NCBI GenBank assembly: GCA_963971305.1
Contig: OZ020305.1
Coordinates: 4,869,001 to 4,933,000, forward strand
Direction: 5' to 3'
Length of the DNA stretch: 64,000 nt
Source of the DNA: Arcuatula senhousia
Lineage: Eukaryota > Mollusca > Bivalvia > Mytilida > Mytilidae
A model generated the notes under the pieces. The model ran no database searches. It was not told the origin of the DNA and saw nothing but the letters and a program-made list of their open reading frames with translations. Of this stretch, positions 13,601 through 25,900 are shown in pieces (the first letter of the stretch is position 1; each line of letters opens with the position of its first letter). Both the position numbers and the translations under genes were made by a program.

Positions 13601-16600
13601 AAATCGGGCCGAAAATACGGACAAATTTAATTGAATAAATACCAATATTTTTGAAACAGACTATAGGTACCGAAAAGTACAAATATGATAGACTGGTGTT
13701 GGTTTTCCTTAAGATCTGCCTATATATTCGTCATTTTAAGTGAAAAGGTCACATTATAATGGCTCATACTCGTTGAAGCAAACTGATTTTCAAGGGCGAA
13801 TTTCGGCCGTTTATTTGAAAAAAGGCTATTTCTTTGAATTTTAATTTTCGAAAACTGGCTTTAAATAAAAAATCAAAATATTTTTAGTTGGAAACCCTAT
13901 TAACCCCCCTAAAACCCTGGCATGACTACAAATTTCTGAAAGTTAAACATTTTTTATCAAAAAAATATAAGGCTGGGTACCCCCTCAAATCGGCCTTTTT
14001 ACGTTTATTTTGAAAAAGACTATAGAAATTTGAAATATCAATATTCAGAATGATAAAAATGTGCTAGATGTATTTTTTTCTTCTCAAATTTGAGAAAAAA
14101 CGCTGTTTAAATGGTACATTTGGTGATATTTTTACTTTTTCTATTTTCGATATAGAGTGCAAAGTACCAAAGATTTTCCCATTGAAAACAATGCTTTCCT
14201 GTCGAAATTCATAATTTTCTGTATGTCTCAAAATAAAAATTTTGGGTTTTAATTTCTATTCAGAAGAAAGTAAAATATATATTGATATTTTTACCGGGTA
14301 CGAAACTATATGGTCCCATGGCTTTTACGGGACAAAAATTTATGTTTTAGTATGTACCTGAAAATTCATGCTTTTTTCTTTAGAAATTGCGGAAAGATAA
14401 AATGCGTTTTAACAATAATATTAGCATGATTAAATCACGTTTCATATGTGGAATAAAGACGTAACTCACTGTACAATATTTCTACCAAAAATCATTTTTC
14501 ATTTATAACCACACGTAAAAAGCCATGTATTTACTCCTGTATTGTATCTTCCCTTCACAGGCGATGACTTCACACACGCACCTATTTGGTACCTTGCTAC
14601 CTATACTGCGCGCATGCGCAATCAGAATCTATCAACTCGTGGCCAAAAATTGCGCGGACATCTTTGGACCAGGAATAAGTAAACTCCATACCAGTTCGAT
14701 ATGAAATAAATTCTACAGAATTTTTTTCCGGAGGCCACCCCCACCCCAAAAAAGCGAACTTTTCGATCACAAAAAATCGCATTTTTCGGTCTTTTGTCTG
14801 AGAAGTTTTAGGCATATAATCCTACTTTTAGTTTTATTCTACAGTCCAACATAATGATTTTGCAAAAATGATCTCAAATACGAAAATTTGTCATTTGAGT
14901 CCGAAAAATCGGGCCGAAAATACGGACAAATTTAATTGAATAAATACCAATATTTTTGAAACAGACTATAGGTACCGAAAAGTACAAATATGATAGACTG
15001 GTGTTGGTTTTCCTTAAGATCTGCCTATATATTCGTCATTTTAAGTGAAAAGGTCACATTATAATGGCTCATACTCGTTGAAGCAAACTGATTTTCAAGG
15101 GCGAATTTCGGCCGTTTATTTGAAAAAAGGCTATTTCTTTGAATTTTAATTTTCGAAAACTGGCTTTAAATAAAAAATCAAAATATTTTTAGTTGGAAAC
15201 CCTATTAACCCCCCTAAAACCCTGGCATGACTACAAATTTCTGAAAGTTAAACATTTTTTATCAAAAAAATATAAGGCTGGGTACCCCCTCAAATCGGCC
15301 TTTTTACGTTTATTTTGAAAAAGACTATAGAAATTTGAAATATCAATATTCAGAATGATAAAAATGTGCTAGATGTATTTTTTTCTTCTCAAATTTGAGA
15401 AAAAACGCTGTTTAAATGGTACATTTGGTGATATTTTTACTTTTTCTATTTTCGATATAGAGTGCAAAGTACCAAAGATTTTCCCATTGAAAACAATGCT
15501 TTCCTGTCGAAATTCATAATTTTCTGTATGTCTCAAAATAAAAATTTTGGGTTTTAATTTCTATTCAGAAGAAAGTAAAATATATATTGATATTTTTACC
15601 GGGTACGAAACTATATGGTCCCATGGCTTTTACGGGACAAAAATTTATGTTTTAGTATGTACCTGAAAATTCATGCTTTTTTCTTTAGAAATTGCGGAAA
15701 GATAAAATGCGTTTTAACAATAATATTAGCATGATTAAATCACGTTTCATATGTGGAATAAAGACGTAACTCACTGTACAATATTTCTACCAAAAATCAT
15801 TTTTCATTTATAACCACACGTAAAAAGCCATGTATTTACTCCTGTATTGTATCTTCCCTTCACAGGCGATGACTTCACACACGCACCTATTTGGTACCTT
15901 GCTACCTATACTGCGCGCATGCGCAATCAGAATCTATCAACTCGTGGCCAAAAATTGCGCGGACATCTTTGGACCAGGAATAAGTAAACTCCATACCAGT
16001 TCGATATGAAATAAATTCTACAGAATTTTTTTCCGGAGGCCACCCCCACCCCAAAAAAGCGAACTTTTCGATCACAAAAAATCGCATTTTTCGGTCTTTT
16101 GTCTGAGAAGTTTTAGGCATATAATCCTACTTTTAGTTTTATTCTACAGTCCAACATAATGATTTTGCAAAAATGATCTCAAATACGAAAATTTGTCATT
16201 TGAGTCCGAAAAATCGGGCCGAAAATACGGACAAATTTAATTGAATAAATACCAATATTTTTGAAACAGACTATAGGTACCGAAAAGTACAAATATGATA
16301 GACTGGTGTTGGTTTTCCTTAAGATCTGCCTATATATTCGTCATTTTAAGTGAAAAGGTCACATTATAATGGCTCATACTCGTTGAAGCAAACTGATTTT
16401 CAAGGGCGAATTTCGGCCGTTTATTTGAAAAAAGGCTATTTCTTTGAATTTTAATTTTCGAAAACTGGCTTTAAATAAAAAATCAAAATATTTTTAGTTG
16501 GAAACCCTATTAACCCCCCTAAAACCCTGGCATGACTACAAATTTCTGAAAGTTAAACATTTTTTATCAAAAAAATATAAGGCTGGGTACCCCCTCAAAT

Positions 16601-17213
16601 CGGCCTTTTTACGTTTATTTTGAAAAAGACTATAGAAATTTGAAATATCAATATTCAGAATGATAAAAATGTGCTAGATGTATTTTTTTCTTCTCAAATT
16701 TGAGAAAAAACGCTGTTTAAATGGTACATTTGGTGATATTTTTACTTTTTCTATTTTCGATATAGAGTGCAAAGTACCAAAGATTTTCCCATTGAAAACA
16801 ATGCTTTCCTGTCGAAATTCATAATTTTCTGTATGTCTCAAAATAAAAATTTTGGGTTTTAATTTCTATTCAGAAGAAAGTAAAATATATATTGATATTT
16901 TTACCGGGTACGAAACTATATGGTCCCATGGCTTTTACGGGACAAAAATTTATGTTTTAGTATGTACCTGAAAATTCATGCTTTTTTCTTTAGAAATTGC
17001 GGAAAGATAAAATGCGTTTTAACAATAATATTAGCATGATTAAATCACGTTTCATATGTGGAATAAAGACGTAACTCACTGTACAATATTTCTACCAAAA
17101 ATCATTTTTCATTTATAACCACACGTAAAAAGCCATGTATTTACTCCTGTATTGTATCTTCCCTTCACAGGCGATGACTTCACACACGCACCTATTTGGT
17201 ACCTTGCTACCTA
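7629..17213 (+). repeat. Head-to-tail tandem array, 1305-bp unit, about 7.3 copies
   Basis: The word AGAGTGCAAAGTACCAAAG recurs every 1305 bp (7629, 8934, 10239 and so on). Where I compared lines the units are identical, and the same 72-codon minus-strand frame occurs in all seven (8072-8290, 9377-9595, 10682-10900, 11987-12205, 13292-13510, 14597-14815, 15902-16120). The array starts abruptly at 7629 and breaks off mid-unit at 17213. Each complete unit contains the GC-rich palindrome GCGCATGCGC. The 72-residue frame has no domain I recognise and, because the copies are identical, it gives no evidence of selection. The array could be a satellite/macrosatellite or a recent segmental expansion; copy number may be mis-assembled. 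Confidence 0.95.
8091..8102. promoter_or_regulatory. NRF1-like palindrome in each repeat unit
   Basis: CGCGCATGCGCA fits the NRF1 consensus YGCGCAYGCGCR at every position. It lies at the end of the 72-codon minus-strand frame and recurs every 1305 bp (about 9396, 10701, 12006, 13311, 14616, 15921). It is conspicuous in otherwise AT-rich DNA. Whether any factor binds is unknown. Confidence 0.4.
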
Positions 17214-18675
17214 AAGTATCGTATCAAATCGTCAGGATTGTCACATACACGTTCGATTCTCTTGTTTTCTGTTTGATTGCCTTCACGTCCAGTACGACAA
17301 CAAGTTGAGAAACCATTAATGCAGACAGGGACAAAAAAGATATAGTTATTTGAATAAAGTTGCCCATGAAATTGGGCCATATCTCCAGCGGCTCCAGGTA
17401 TTTTTTTTTACAAACTCTACATGCAGATTGGTTCTCTTTTACGACGGCTTATTCTTTCTTTCGTGAATTTGGCAGATCTTTGATCATAGGTCTTGCATAG
17501 TTTCTATAATATAGGACTTGACATAAGTTTTAAGTCAAGAATGAGTCTTTCTTCGGCATTTCTGAAATCGCATCATTTGCATGTGGGCCATATGACAATC
17601 GCAAGACGAGCCGCTGCGACAGCTGGTTGCTAGCTGTTTTCCATTGTTAAGGATTTTAAATTTGACTACTTTTTATGTTTCTTGTGTCATGAATTAATAC
17701 TATTTGTCATCCTATTATCTATACTTTATATTATCTTAGTAAGCTTAGGTTATGAGGATAAAAGGTCGGTGACCTAGGGTAAGACAAGAGTTCATAACAA
17801 ACAAACAACATGAATTGTTCATTAAGTAAAATGTGTTTAAAATTCAAAAAGGTTTTAGAAATTTCAGTTTTTGTAGTTTTTTTTTATCCATTGTTTATTC
17901 ACATGACAAGAAAGAGGCAAAAAGTTTCCAAGCATAAGATCGAGTCAACCGTAGACACAAAGAAACGAAAAAAATTAAGCACGCCTTAATGGCTATTTGT
18001 TTTAAAAAGTGAGTAAAAAGTAAATGGTCTTTAATGTTAAATTATCATGAAATCCATTAACGGATGCAAGATGGTCGAGTAATTGTATGTTGATCCTTTA
18101 ATATAAAACTTGAACCTAATGATGTAAATATTTTGACCTTTAGTCCCCAGTATATGAAAACACCAATGTTAATGTACAGAGCCAACTAGTCTATATTTTA
18201 GGACTAGTGTGTGATACGAATATTTACATCATACTTCAAATGGTTTATCTCGCCAAATACATGAAATTACATAAATTAGATCCTACAAATTTGTCAGCGA
18301 TGTTGTCTTTGAAGTTTCAATGTTTTATCTGCTTGAAATGCAATTTTAACAATCTTAAGTAAACTAGACATTTTGAACTATTTTCTTCTTTGGTTTCCTG
18401 TATATCTACATCGATGTCATTCACGTCATTAGTCCCTGGTTTAAGCTGTTAACCGGCTCCCTACTGTTCCGATAACAGCGGGGTACCAGCCTTCTGAGTA
18501 TCTGTCACATTCTGTTGGTCCACGATGAGATATACTTGCAAGTTTCTGTACACAAGTGCTGTTTTACCAAAACGGTGACATCTGGATAAAAGTCATTTAC
18601 CCTTTGTCAACATCATATCTATAATTAAAGGATGTACATATCTTACTGTTACAACTTCAGACTTATGACAATTCC
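17214..18675. other. Intergenic, no gene recognised
   Basis: Unique-looking AT-rich DNA between the tandem array and a retroelement remnant. No open frame with a recognisable domain. Upstream exons of the ADAMTS-like gene could lie here or beyond the array, but none could be identified. Confidence 0.5.
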
Positions 18676-19113
18676 CGATTTGGTGACTTTCTCCATCTCA
18701 TATATCCACAGGAGCTTGAGATAAAGGACAAAACGGATTCTAGGAAGTCTGCTTCATATTTAGATCTACATCTCGAAATTGACTCTCAAGGAAGACTTTC
18801 AACAAGGCTCTATGACAAACGTGATGACTTCAACTTTCCAATCGTCAACTTCCCCTTCTTGTGTAGCAACATTCCGTCCGCTCCAGCTTATGGAGTTTAC
18901 GTATCTCAATTGATTCGTTACTCCAGAGCGTGCGGGACTTACATCGATTTCCTTAGCAGAGCGACACGTCTGACACAAAAATTGCTCAGACAGGGTTATG
19001 TTGCTCCTCGATTGCTGTCTTCACTCAAGAAATTTTACGGAAGACATCATGCACTTATAGACAAATATGGGATTTCGATCTCTCAGATGAGTGCAGATGT
19101 TGGTTTGTCATAG
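18676..19113 (+). pseudogene. Retroelement reverse transcriptase, C-terminal fragment
   Basis: An open frame continuing upstream of the first ATG-like codon encodes ELEIKD, then SASYLDLHLEID, KRDDFNFPIVNFPF, then SQLIRYSRAC and KFYGRHHALIDKYGIS up to a stop at 19113. I recognise this as the C-terminal region of a reverse transcriptase type abundant in molluscan and other invertebrate genomes. The exact clade (non-LTR or Penelope-like) I cannot fix. The catalytic core is missing, so this is a 5'-truncated dead copy. Its 3' tail follows directly. Confidence 0.7.
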
Positions 19114-19440
19114 GGTGTTGATTTGTCTTCCTTTACCGGATTTGACACGCTGAATGGACTATTGGCAACGCGACGGGTGTGCTATAGCAAGCAGGAACTG
19201 CTTACTCTTCCGGAGCACCTGAGTTCACTCTTGTTACGACTGGAGTTCGCGTTGTTGATTGATATTCAGTTGTTTTGTGTTTCCATGTTTTAGATGTTGT
19301 CTGTTTTTGTCCTGTTCTTGTTGGTGTTTACTGGTTTTGTCTCTGCCCTTTCGGACTTTTGACATTCGGATACCCCATTGGTACCTCTGCTTCTTCCATC
19401 TCTTAAGAACGTTACTACTGTTTTATGCAAAATAAAGAAT
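19114..19440 (+). repeat. 3' tail of the same retroelement family (copy 1)
   Basis: Recognisable words: TTTGACACGCTGAATGG, GCGACGGGTGTGCTATAGCA, GGAGCACCTGAGTTCACTC, TACTGGTTTTGTCTCTG and GACATTCGGATACCCCATTG. The same series occurs at 47270-47470 (+) and, reverse-complemented, at 56765-56990. It directly follows the reverse transcriptase fragment, which suggests it is that element's 3' UTR. Confidence 0.75.
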
Positions 19441-19923
19441 CACAACAAGATTGTTTTCTTTTTCCATGCGTGAAAAGAACAGCCGAAAGTCAAAATATTA
19501 AAACTATAAAGTAGTCAAATGCTGCTTCCAAGCTGTCTATGGATATTTGCTTTGAAAATCTGATACATGTATATGGTGTACTATCCCAGCAGCCGTTCAA
19601 CTTGACAGAGTGTTAAATAGTTTCTTGTTTCAATAGATCGAAATGTTGGGCTATACTCTTGAAAATAGCATTGAATAAGAGGGGTCGTGCTTCGAGTTCG
19701 AGCATGGTGTTGTATGGAACCCTTTCACAACCTTAAACAAAACTGGTTATGTACTTTGAAAAGTAAATTAATACTGGTTGTCGGAAGAAGGGGGTTAGGT
19801 GTACATTATATAATTATTGTATTTTGTTTGCTGTCTCTATACTTTTAGACAAAATTTAATAAACAAATAATGTACATGGTTACGAACCAAACTGTTCCAT
19901 TCTTGTATTTGTAGATAGTGCAG

Positions 19924-22900
19924 GTTTCATTGGCGGGAAGTTGGTACAACTGGGGGACGTGGTCTACATGTTCCAGGTCGTGCGATGGTGGGGTATCCTT
20001 CCGTCAAAGAATGTGTTATGGCAGATGTAATGGTCAAGACACGGAGTACAAGCTTTGCAACACCCAAGTAGGTCTCAGCTTATGGAATATCAGAGCTGTT
20101 AAAGTGTTTTTTTTTTTTTTTTTTTTTTTGGGGGGGGGGTGTTTCTTTAGAATTGTGCTATATTCAGTATACTTTGTCTTATTTACTCAAATGTACATGT
20201 ATTCATGTTCATCAAACACTCAAAGAATGGGCTTCATCTTTTACAGTACTTCATACTTATCTGTATATATGTTATTGAAAACATTCTGTGATGGTAAAAC
20301 CTTCAATATTTTTATTATTTCCAAATAATGCAAGGGAAATCGCAAAAAAATAGGTAAATGTGCACTGACACAATTTGATAAAGTAACTAATCAAAATTCT
20401 GATATATTCAATTTTCTTCTAGGGATGTAGTTCAAACGATATCTTACCAGAACACCGAGTCTGTAACTCGTACAAAAGCCAGAATCTCGGCTACAACTTG
20501 AGATGGGTACCTCGCCAAACGTATCAATGTTCTGTGTTTTGTGGGGCAGAGAATAACCAGGTCGGAGATTTGATCAGTGTAAACTTACCAGATGGGTACA
20601 AATGTAGTAAATATGCCAACCATTACTGTATCAATGGAAAATGTGTGGTAAGAAGGTGCAATTTATTGTTTCATGTCAAAATCTGTGATTAATCAAACGA
20701 TTTTCTCATTGATACCGAAATGTAAAAAAAACGAACTAAAATACTTTATGTAAATTCAAATATATTATTATCTAACATATGCAGCATTGATGCAGAAATA
20801 TGTAACCGGAGAGCATGAATTACTTCACAAAATCGACATGTCCTGACCGGGAATCGAACCCGAGACCTCTAGGTTTACAGTCAGGCGCTCTACCTCTGAA
20901 CCAAAGAAGTACTTTCCTTGTTCAGGGATAAAGGCTGGCTATTTAAATCTACTAGGAAGAGGAGCAACCCGTTACAAGTATAAGAGAAGACGGGCAATTA
21001 TCTACTCGAGCGAGGGTTGCTCCAGAAGTGCGTTTACTCTGGTTGAAATTTATATATGCAAACATTATTTGAATCAATTGTACAATAAAGTACATTGTGT
21101 CTTATGGGCCAACCATAATTGTTCAGTAAATCTTTTTCTATAGATCAGCTTTAATTTTTTTAACTTTTGAGTTGAATTCAACACAAGGTTATCGATACCA
21201 CAAACTAGTAAAAATATTGAAATATTGATAACTTGATACTTACTTTAAAACTTTGCATAAACGTTTTTACTATTGTTATTTTAAAGCATTACGATCAAGC
21301 TTGTCGGTTTTGTGTGATGACACTTCACTAAATCATTATTGTTTGAAGTGTTGTGTCGGATTTCAAATCGATATGTTTGATTTTTTTACATCAGTCGATT
21401 AATGATTCTCAGCTATCTGTCAGTATAACAGCGAGTGTTCTATAGAGAGTTCCTTTACCGTCCTTTTGTTTGTTCTTGTTGTTTTTTGTCTTAGGTTCTT
21501 TCTAGTGGAATTGGACTTTGATCGATTGGGTTTTATTGTGTGTTTAGTTTTTGTGCTTTGTCTAGGAATATTGATGGGGGAAGGTTGGGCCCAAAAAACT
21601 AGTTTAACCCCGCCACATATTATATGTGCTTGTCCTAAGCCAGTAATCTTTGACAAAGCTTTCGTTTGAACTTTGATTTTTTTTATGTTTTCTGTTCCTT
21701 GTTTAAGAAAGGGGTCTATCTGTGACTATTTAAGGACTGGATTTGAATTATATGCATTTTATTTAGACCATGGGCCAATTGCAGAACCGCGAGCAGTGCC
21801 AAATGACCTCGTTGAAGGCTGCTGGCGGTTGTCCATTGTGGTTTTTCTGAATTGCCGCTTGATTGTGGGCTGTGTCGCGTACACATATTCCACATCTCAT
21901 TATTTTCTATGTAAATGCATTGTCGAACCTGTCAAACATTGGACACCCTTTTAAACAAAATAGCGTTATCAGTACTTCTTTAATTTAACATGCTTTGAAC
22001 TTGTATAACCCAGACACATCTGCCTTCACATTAAATCAGTTCCAAGTGTGTTTGGTTTAGACAGGTTTTAACTCTGTCACCATTTTGTAGCAACTTGGTT
22101 GTGATGGTAAACTTGGCTCCTCCTTGGATGTGGACGAGTGTGGTATATGTGGAGGCGATGGAAGCTCTTGCAAGAACAACACTGGCGAATCGTTCCAATG
22201 GAGGATAGAATGGTCTTTCTGTTCTGTGTCGTGTGGTGTAAGTTATATTTTGTATTAACAAATGGCATATTTGCCTGTCCTGATATGAATATTGTTTGGG
22301 GTATTGCACAAGAATCAAGAAATACCGACCATAAAAAAACTGAGGCAGTAGACAGACCTGTCATTCTTTTATGTTTCTACAAGCGGTAGGGCCTAGGGAT
22401 ACCGAAGTGAAATTGTGCAAAATTATTTTAGAGGATCGTCAAGAATGCGCATCCTTAGGTTTAATTCCATTGTCTCGAAACGAAAAGTTAAATGGATGGT
22501 TTAAAAAAAAATGCAATTGAGAATTTGTGAAGGTATGCAAAACATTTGACTTTTTTGCATGATATTAATTGTATTTTCATTCAGATGGTTGTCTTTAAAT
22601 GACATATAAGAGTTAATCTTTGTTTAGACAGGGTTTGAGACCTCGAGTGTAATGTGCAGAAACATCAAAAGCAGCCAAACAGTTCCAAATTTCTTCTGTG
22701 ACTATCATATACGGCCACCAGACACAGTCAGAGAGTGTTCATCACTGCCGTGTGAGCCGAGGTATGTATTTGTAAGATGCCTTAGTTTAAAGTTAAGTAT
22801 GATATCCCGGGATGACATCAAAATGTCTGGCAATCCAAAAATTGTTGTAGTTTTATTGAGAAACATTCTTTTTTTTTATTGTTCTATGGCAACACTAGGT

Positions 22901-25900
22901 AACAAGTGGTTTCTTGTACGTGTATTGGTTGTAATTTGGTAATATCTGGACTGAAAATGACAGACAATATACTTCGAAGTTGTCATTTTGGGAACAGAAC
23001 TGCAATTACAATTTAAGTGTAGAAGTGTCTTATGGCTTCAGAATTAATTAAAACACGTGCAAGAAAAGTTAATTCTCAACTACTAATAAAAAGGCTAGTT
23101 CCTTCAGTGTAGTGACTGCAGCTGTAAGGCACGGACTGATTTTTATGTCATTACACTAAAGCTTAGTCAAGATATAAATCTTTGCTTCAATATTTGCTAT
23201 TTCCCATTTTAAGGTGGTCCCTTGGACCTTGGCAAACCTGTTCTGAACGATGTGGAGGCGGAGTTCAGAAACGAGAAGTTAAATGTACCCACGTTACAGG
23301 GAGGTCAAAGATGACAGATTTGCCCGGATATCGCTGCCCTGATCCAATACCTGCCTCTGAACGATCTTGCAACACCCAGTTTTGTCCGTCTGCCTGGCAG
23401 TATGGAGGATGGGGAGAGGTAATATTCACAATTATCAGAACAATAGTTTCTATCATGAGAAAGTGGCTTCGTCTATAAAATAATCGTCAGATATCCTATA
23501 ACTGGAAGATTGCTGAAAAAAAGCCAAGTTGAAATACTTATTTCCGTTTTGTAATTTTGTTTTCAAAATTCGTATTAGTATCATGTTATATCAAGTTGTA
23601 TTTCTTTTCAATCATACTTTGAATAGCGTATTTTTTTTTTTATTTTAGTGTTCAGTGACGTGTGGCGTTGGAATCCAGACCCGCCCAGTTTACTGTATGA
23701 AATCCTTTATCCGTGGGATCAATGTGAATGTGTCGGACTCGGAATGTATGGGACCAAAACTGACAGTGACGAGACAATGCTCACAACCACCGTGTGTAAA
23801 AACTATTGCATTCGCCCCATTAATTAAAGTGGATAATTCCACATTTATCCAGCTTAAAAAGTCAAAGACCATTCATTTAGACGTCGGTATGAAAGCTGTG
23901 TTATTGCCAAGACAGCCAGTAAAAATAGCCTGTCCAGTTGAAAACTTTGATAAATCTCTCATATTTTGGACTAAAAACAGTAGACTTATATCTACTTCAG
24001 TGTTTAAGAGAGTTTATGTCACATCAAAGGGGGCACTCAAAATCAAAAGAACCGACCCTTTACATGATAAAGGAGTTTATACTTGCATAGCTGGACTAGA
24101 GAATGCTAATGTTGAACTAGAATTCCAGAGCAAGAGATCTGCAAGACAAAAGGCAAAGAAAATCAAAAAGACGATATCTAAAAGACATGTAGATAAGATA
24201 TTAAATATACCTCAATCCGACATAGTTCCTGGAAGTGGTCCACAGAATATAATAGCGCCTCCTAGTCCAAATAGCAACAAACATTCCCAAGCATCAGCTG
24301 TATACATTACTACGCCATGGTCTAAATGTTCACGGACTTGTGGTATAGGCTTTCAAACGAGAAAAGTTACATGTAACATTGTCACGGAGAAATATATGAA
24401 AATAGTTACTGACAATCATTGCCCAGATAAAAAACCAGAGAAGTACCGACGATGTCAAGACAATCCCCACTGTCCTGTGTGGAATACAGGCGAGTGGTCT
24501 GAGGTAAGGTATTTCTTTCTTATGTTTGACGTTAGATTAAATAGCATTCAAATGATTTATAAAATCAAAGAAAATTGCGCAAGATTTTTTTTAAATGTTG
24601 TAGGCGGTAGGTATCATAAGGTTGTGGCAGTTACTGTTATTTTGGATACTTTGCTAAATTATATCTGGCATAATTTGAGGCTTCCATTCATCAAAGTGAA
24701 ACGTGGTATTTTTCTTATTGCAGGATACACCGACATAATTGGACTAGTTTATTAACTGGTGCAAAATAGTATTGAATAAAAACACTTTACTTATTAGTTG
24801 TATCATTGTGTAGTGTAACCTAATTAAGTATAAATATATTTATTTTTTTTCAGTGTTCCCATAAAAACTGTAAGTACGATGGTCTAGCTATACACTACAG
24901 ACATGTTCAGTGTGTCTCAGAACACAACAATTCTATCGAGATGCCGATTAAGAGGTGTGACCAAAGCGTACGACCATCGAGTGAGAGACAATGTCCTAAT
25001 GAACAATGTGTTGCTATCTGGAAAACAAGCAAATGGTCAAGCGTAAGTTATGTAAAATCAGCTAAAATTGCCTGAAAATGGAATACTAGTAAGGTTTTTA
25101 AAGGTTCTTCTTTTCGTATGAAAATTTCAATTTCGGAAACTGTACATGAGTAATTTGGCGAGATGGTTTAGTTATCCTCAAATGGGTAGGGAGGGCATAC
25201 GTGATTATTGTAACACTCCCTTATTTTTAGCTCACCTGGCCAAAGGCCATGTGAGCTATTGCCATCACTTGGCGTCCGTCGTCGTCCGTCGTCGTCGTCG
25301 TTAACTTTTCTTTAAACTTCTTCTCCTCTGAAACGGCTGCACAGATTCAAACCAAATTTGGTCTGGTGGTACTTTAGAGTATCCCCCACAGAACTGATGT
25401 GGGGATTTTTGATTCGTCGAAAAACATGGCTGCCGTTGCTAAAAATAGACCAGGGGGTTTCAGACTACTGTTTTTGGCTTGTAAATCAAAAAGTATAAGA
25501 GATAGGTGAAATCTGATGCCACCCTACTGCTTCAGCATCAAAAGTTCTACAAAAGTCTCCATTTGGTCCAAGTTGTCATATGACCCCTTATAGGGGTTAC
25601 AGTCCGTTTAAGATGAAAAATAGCGTTTTTCATGTTTTTGCCCTTTAGTATGAAAACTATTGCAGATAGAGAAAAGCTGTTGCTTGCTTAAATGTTCAGC
25701 TCATTTAGCTCTACAAAAGTCTCCATAGGGTCGAAGTTGTCAGATGACCCCTTATAGGGGTTACGGCCCCTGAAATAATGTTTTTTCATGTTCTTGGCCT
25801 ATGAAATGAAAACTATTGCAGATAGAGAGAAGCTGTTGCTTGCTTAAATGTTCAGCTAATTTAGCTGTACAAAAGTCTCCATAGGGTCAAAGTTGTCAGA

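Noticed and set aside
7629..17213. CRISPR-like or phage-like array
   Set aside because: Unit is 1305 bp with no repeat-spacer structure; eukaryotic context.
20842..20908. Functional tRNA-Tyr
   Set aside because: A and B boxes are good, but acceptor and anticodon stems do not pair; SINE-like or pseudogene more likely.
24504..24755. Extension of the large TSP1/Ig exon to the stop at 24755
   Set aside because: A GTAAGG donor at 24504 ends the TSP1 domain mid-motif and the next exon continues it at 24854.
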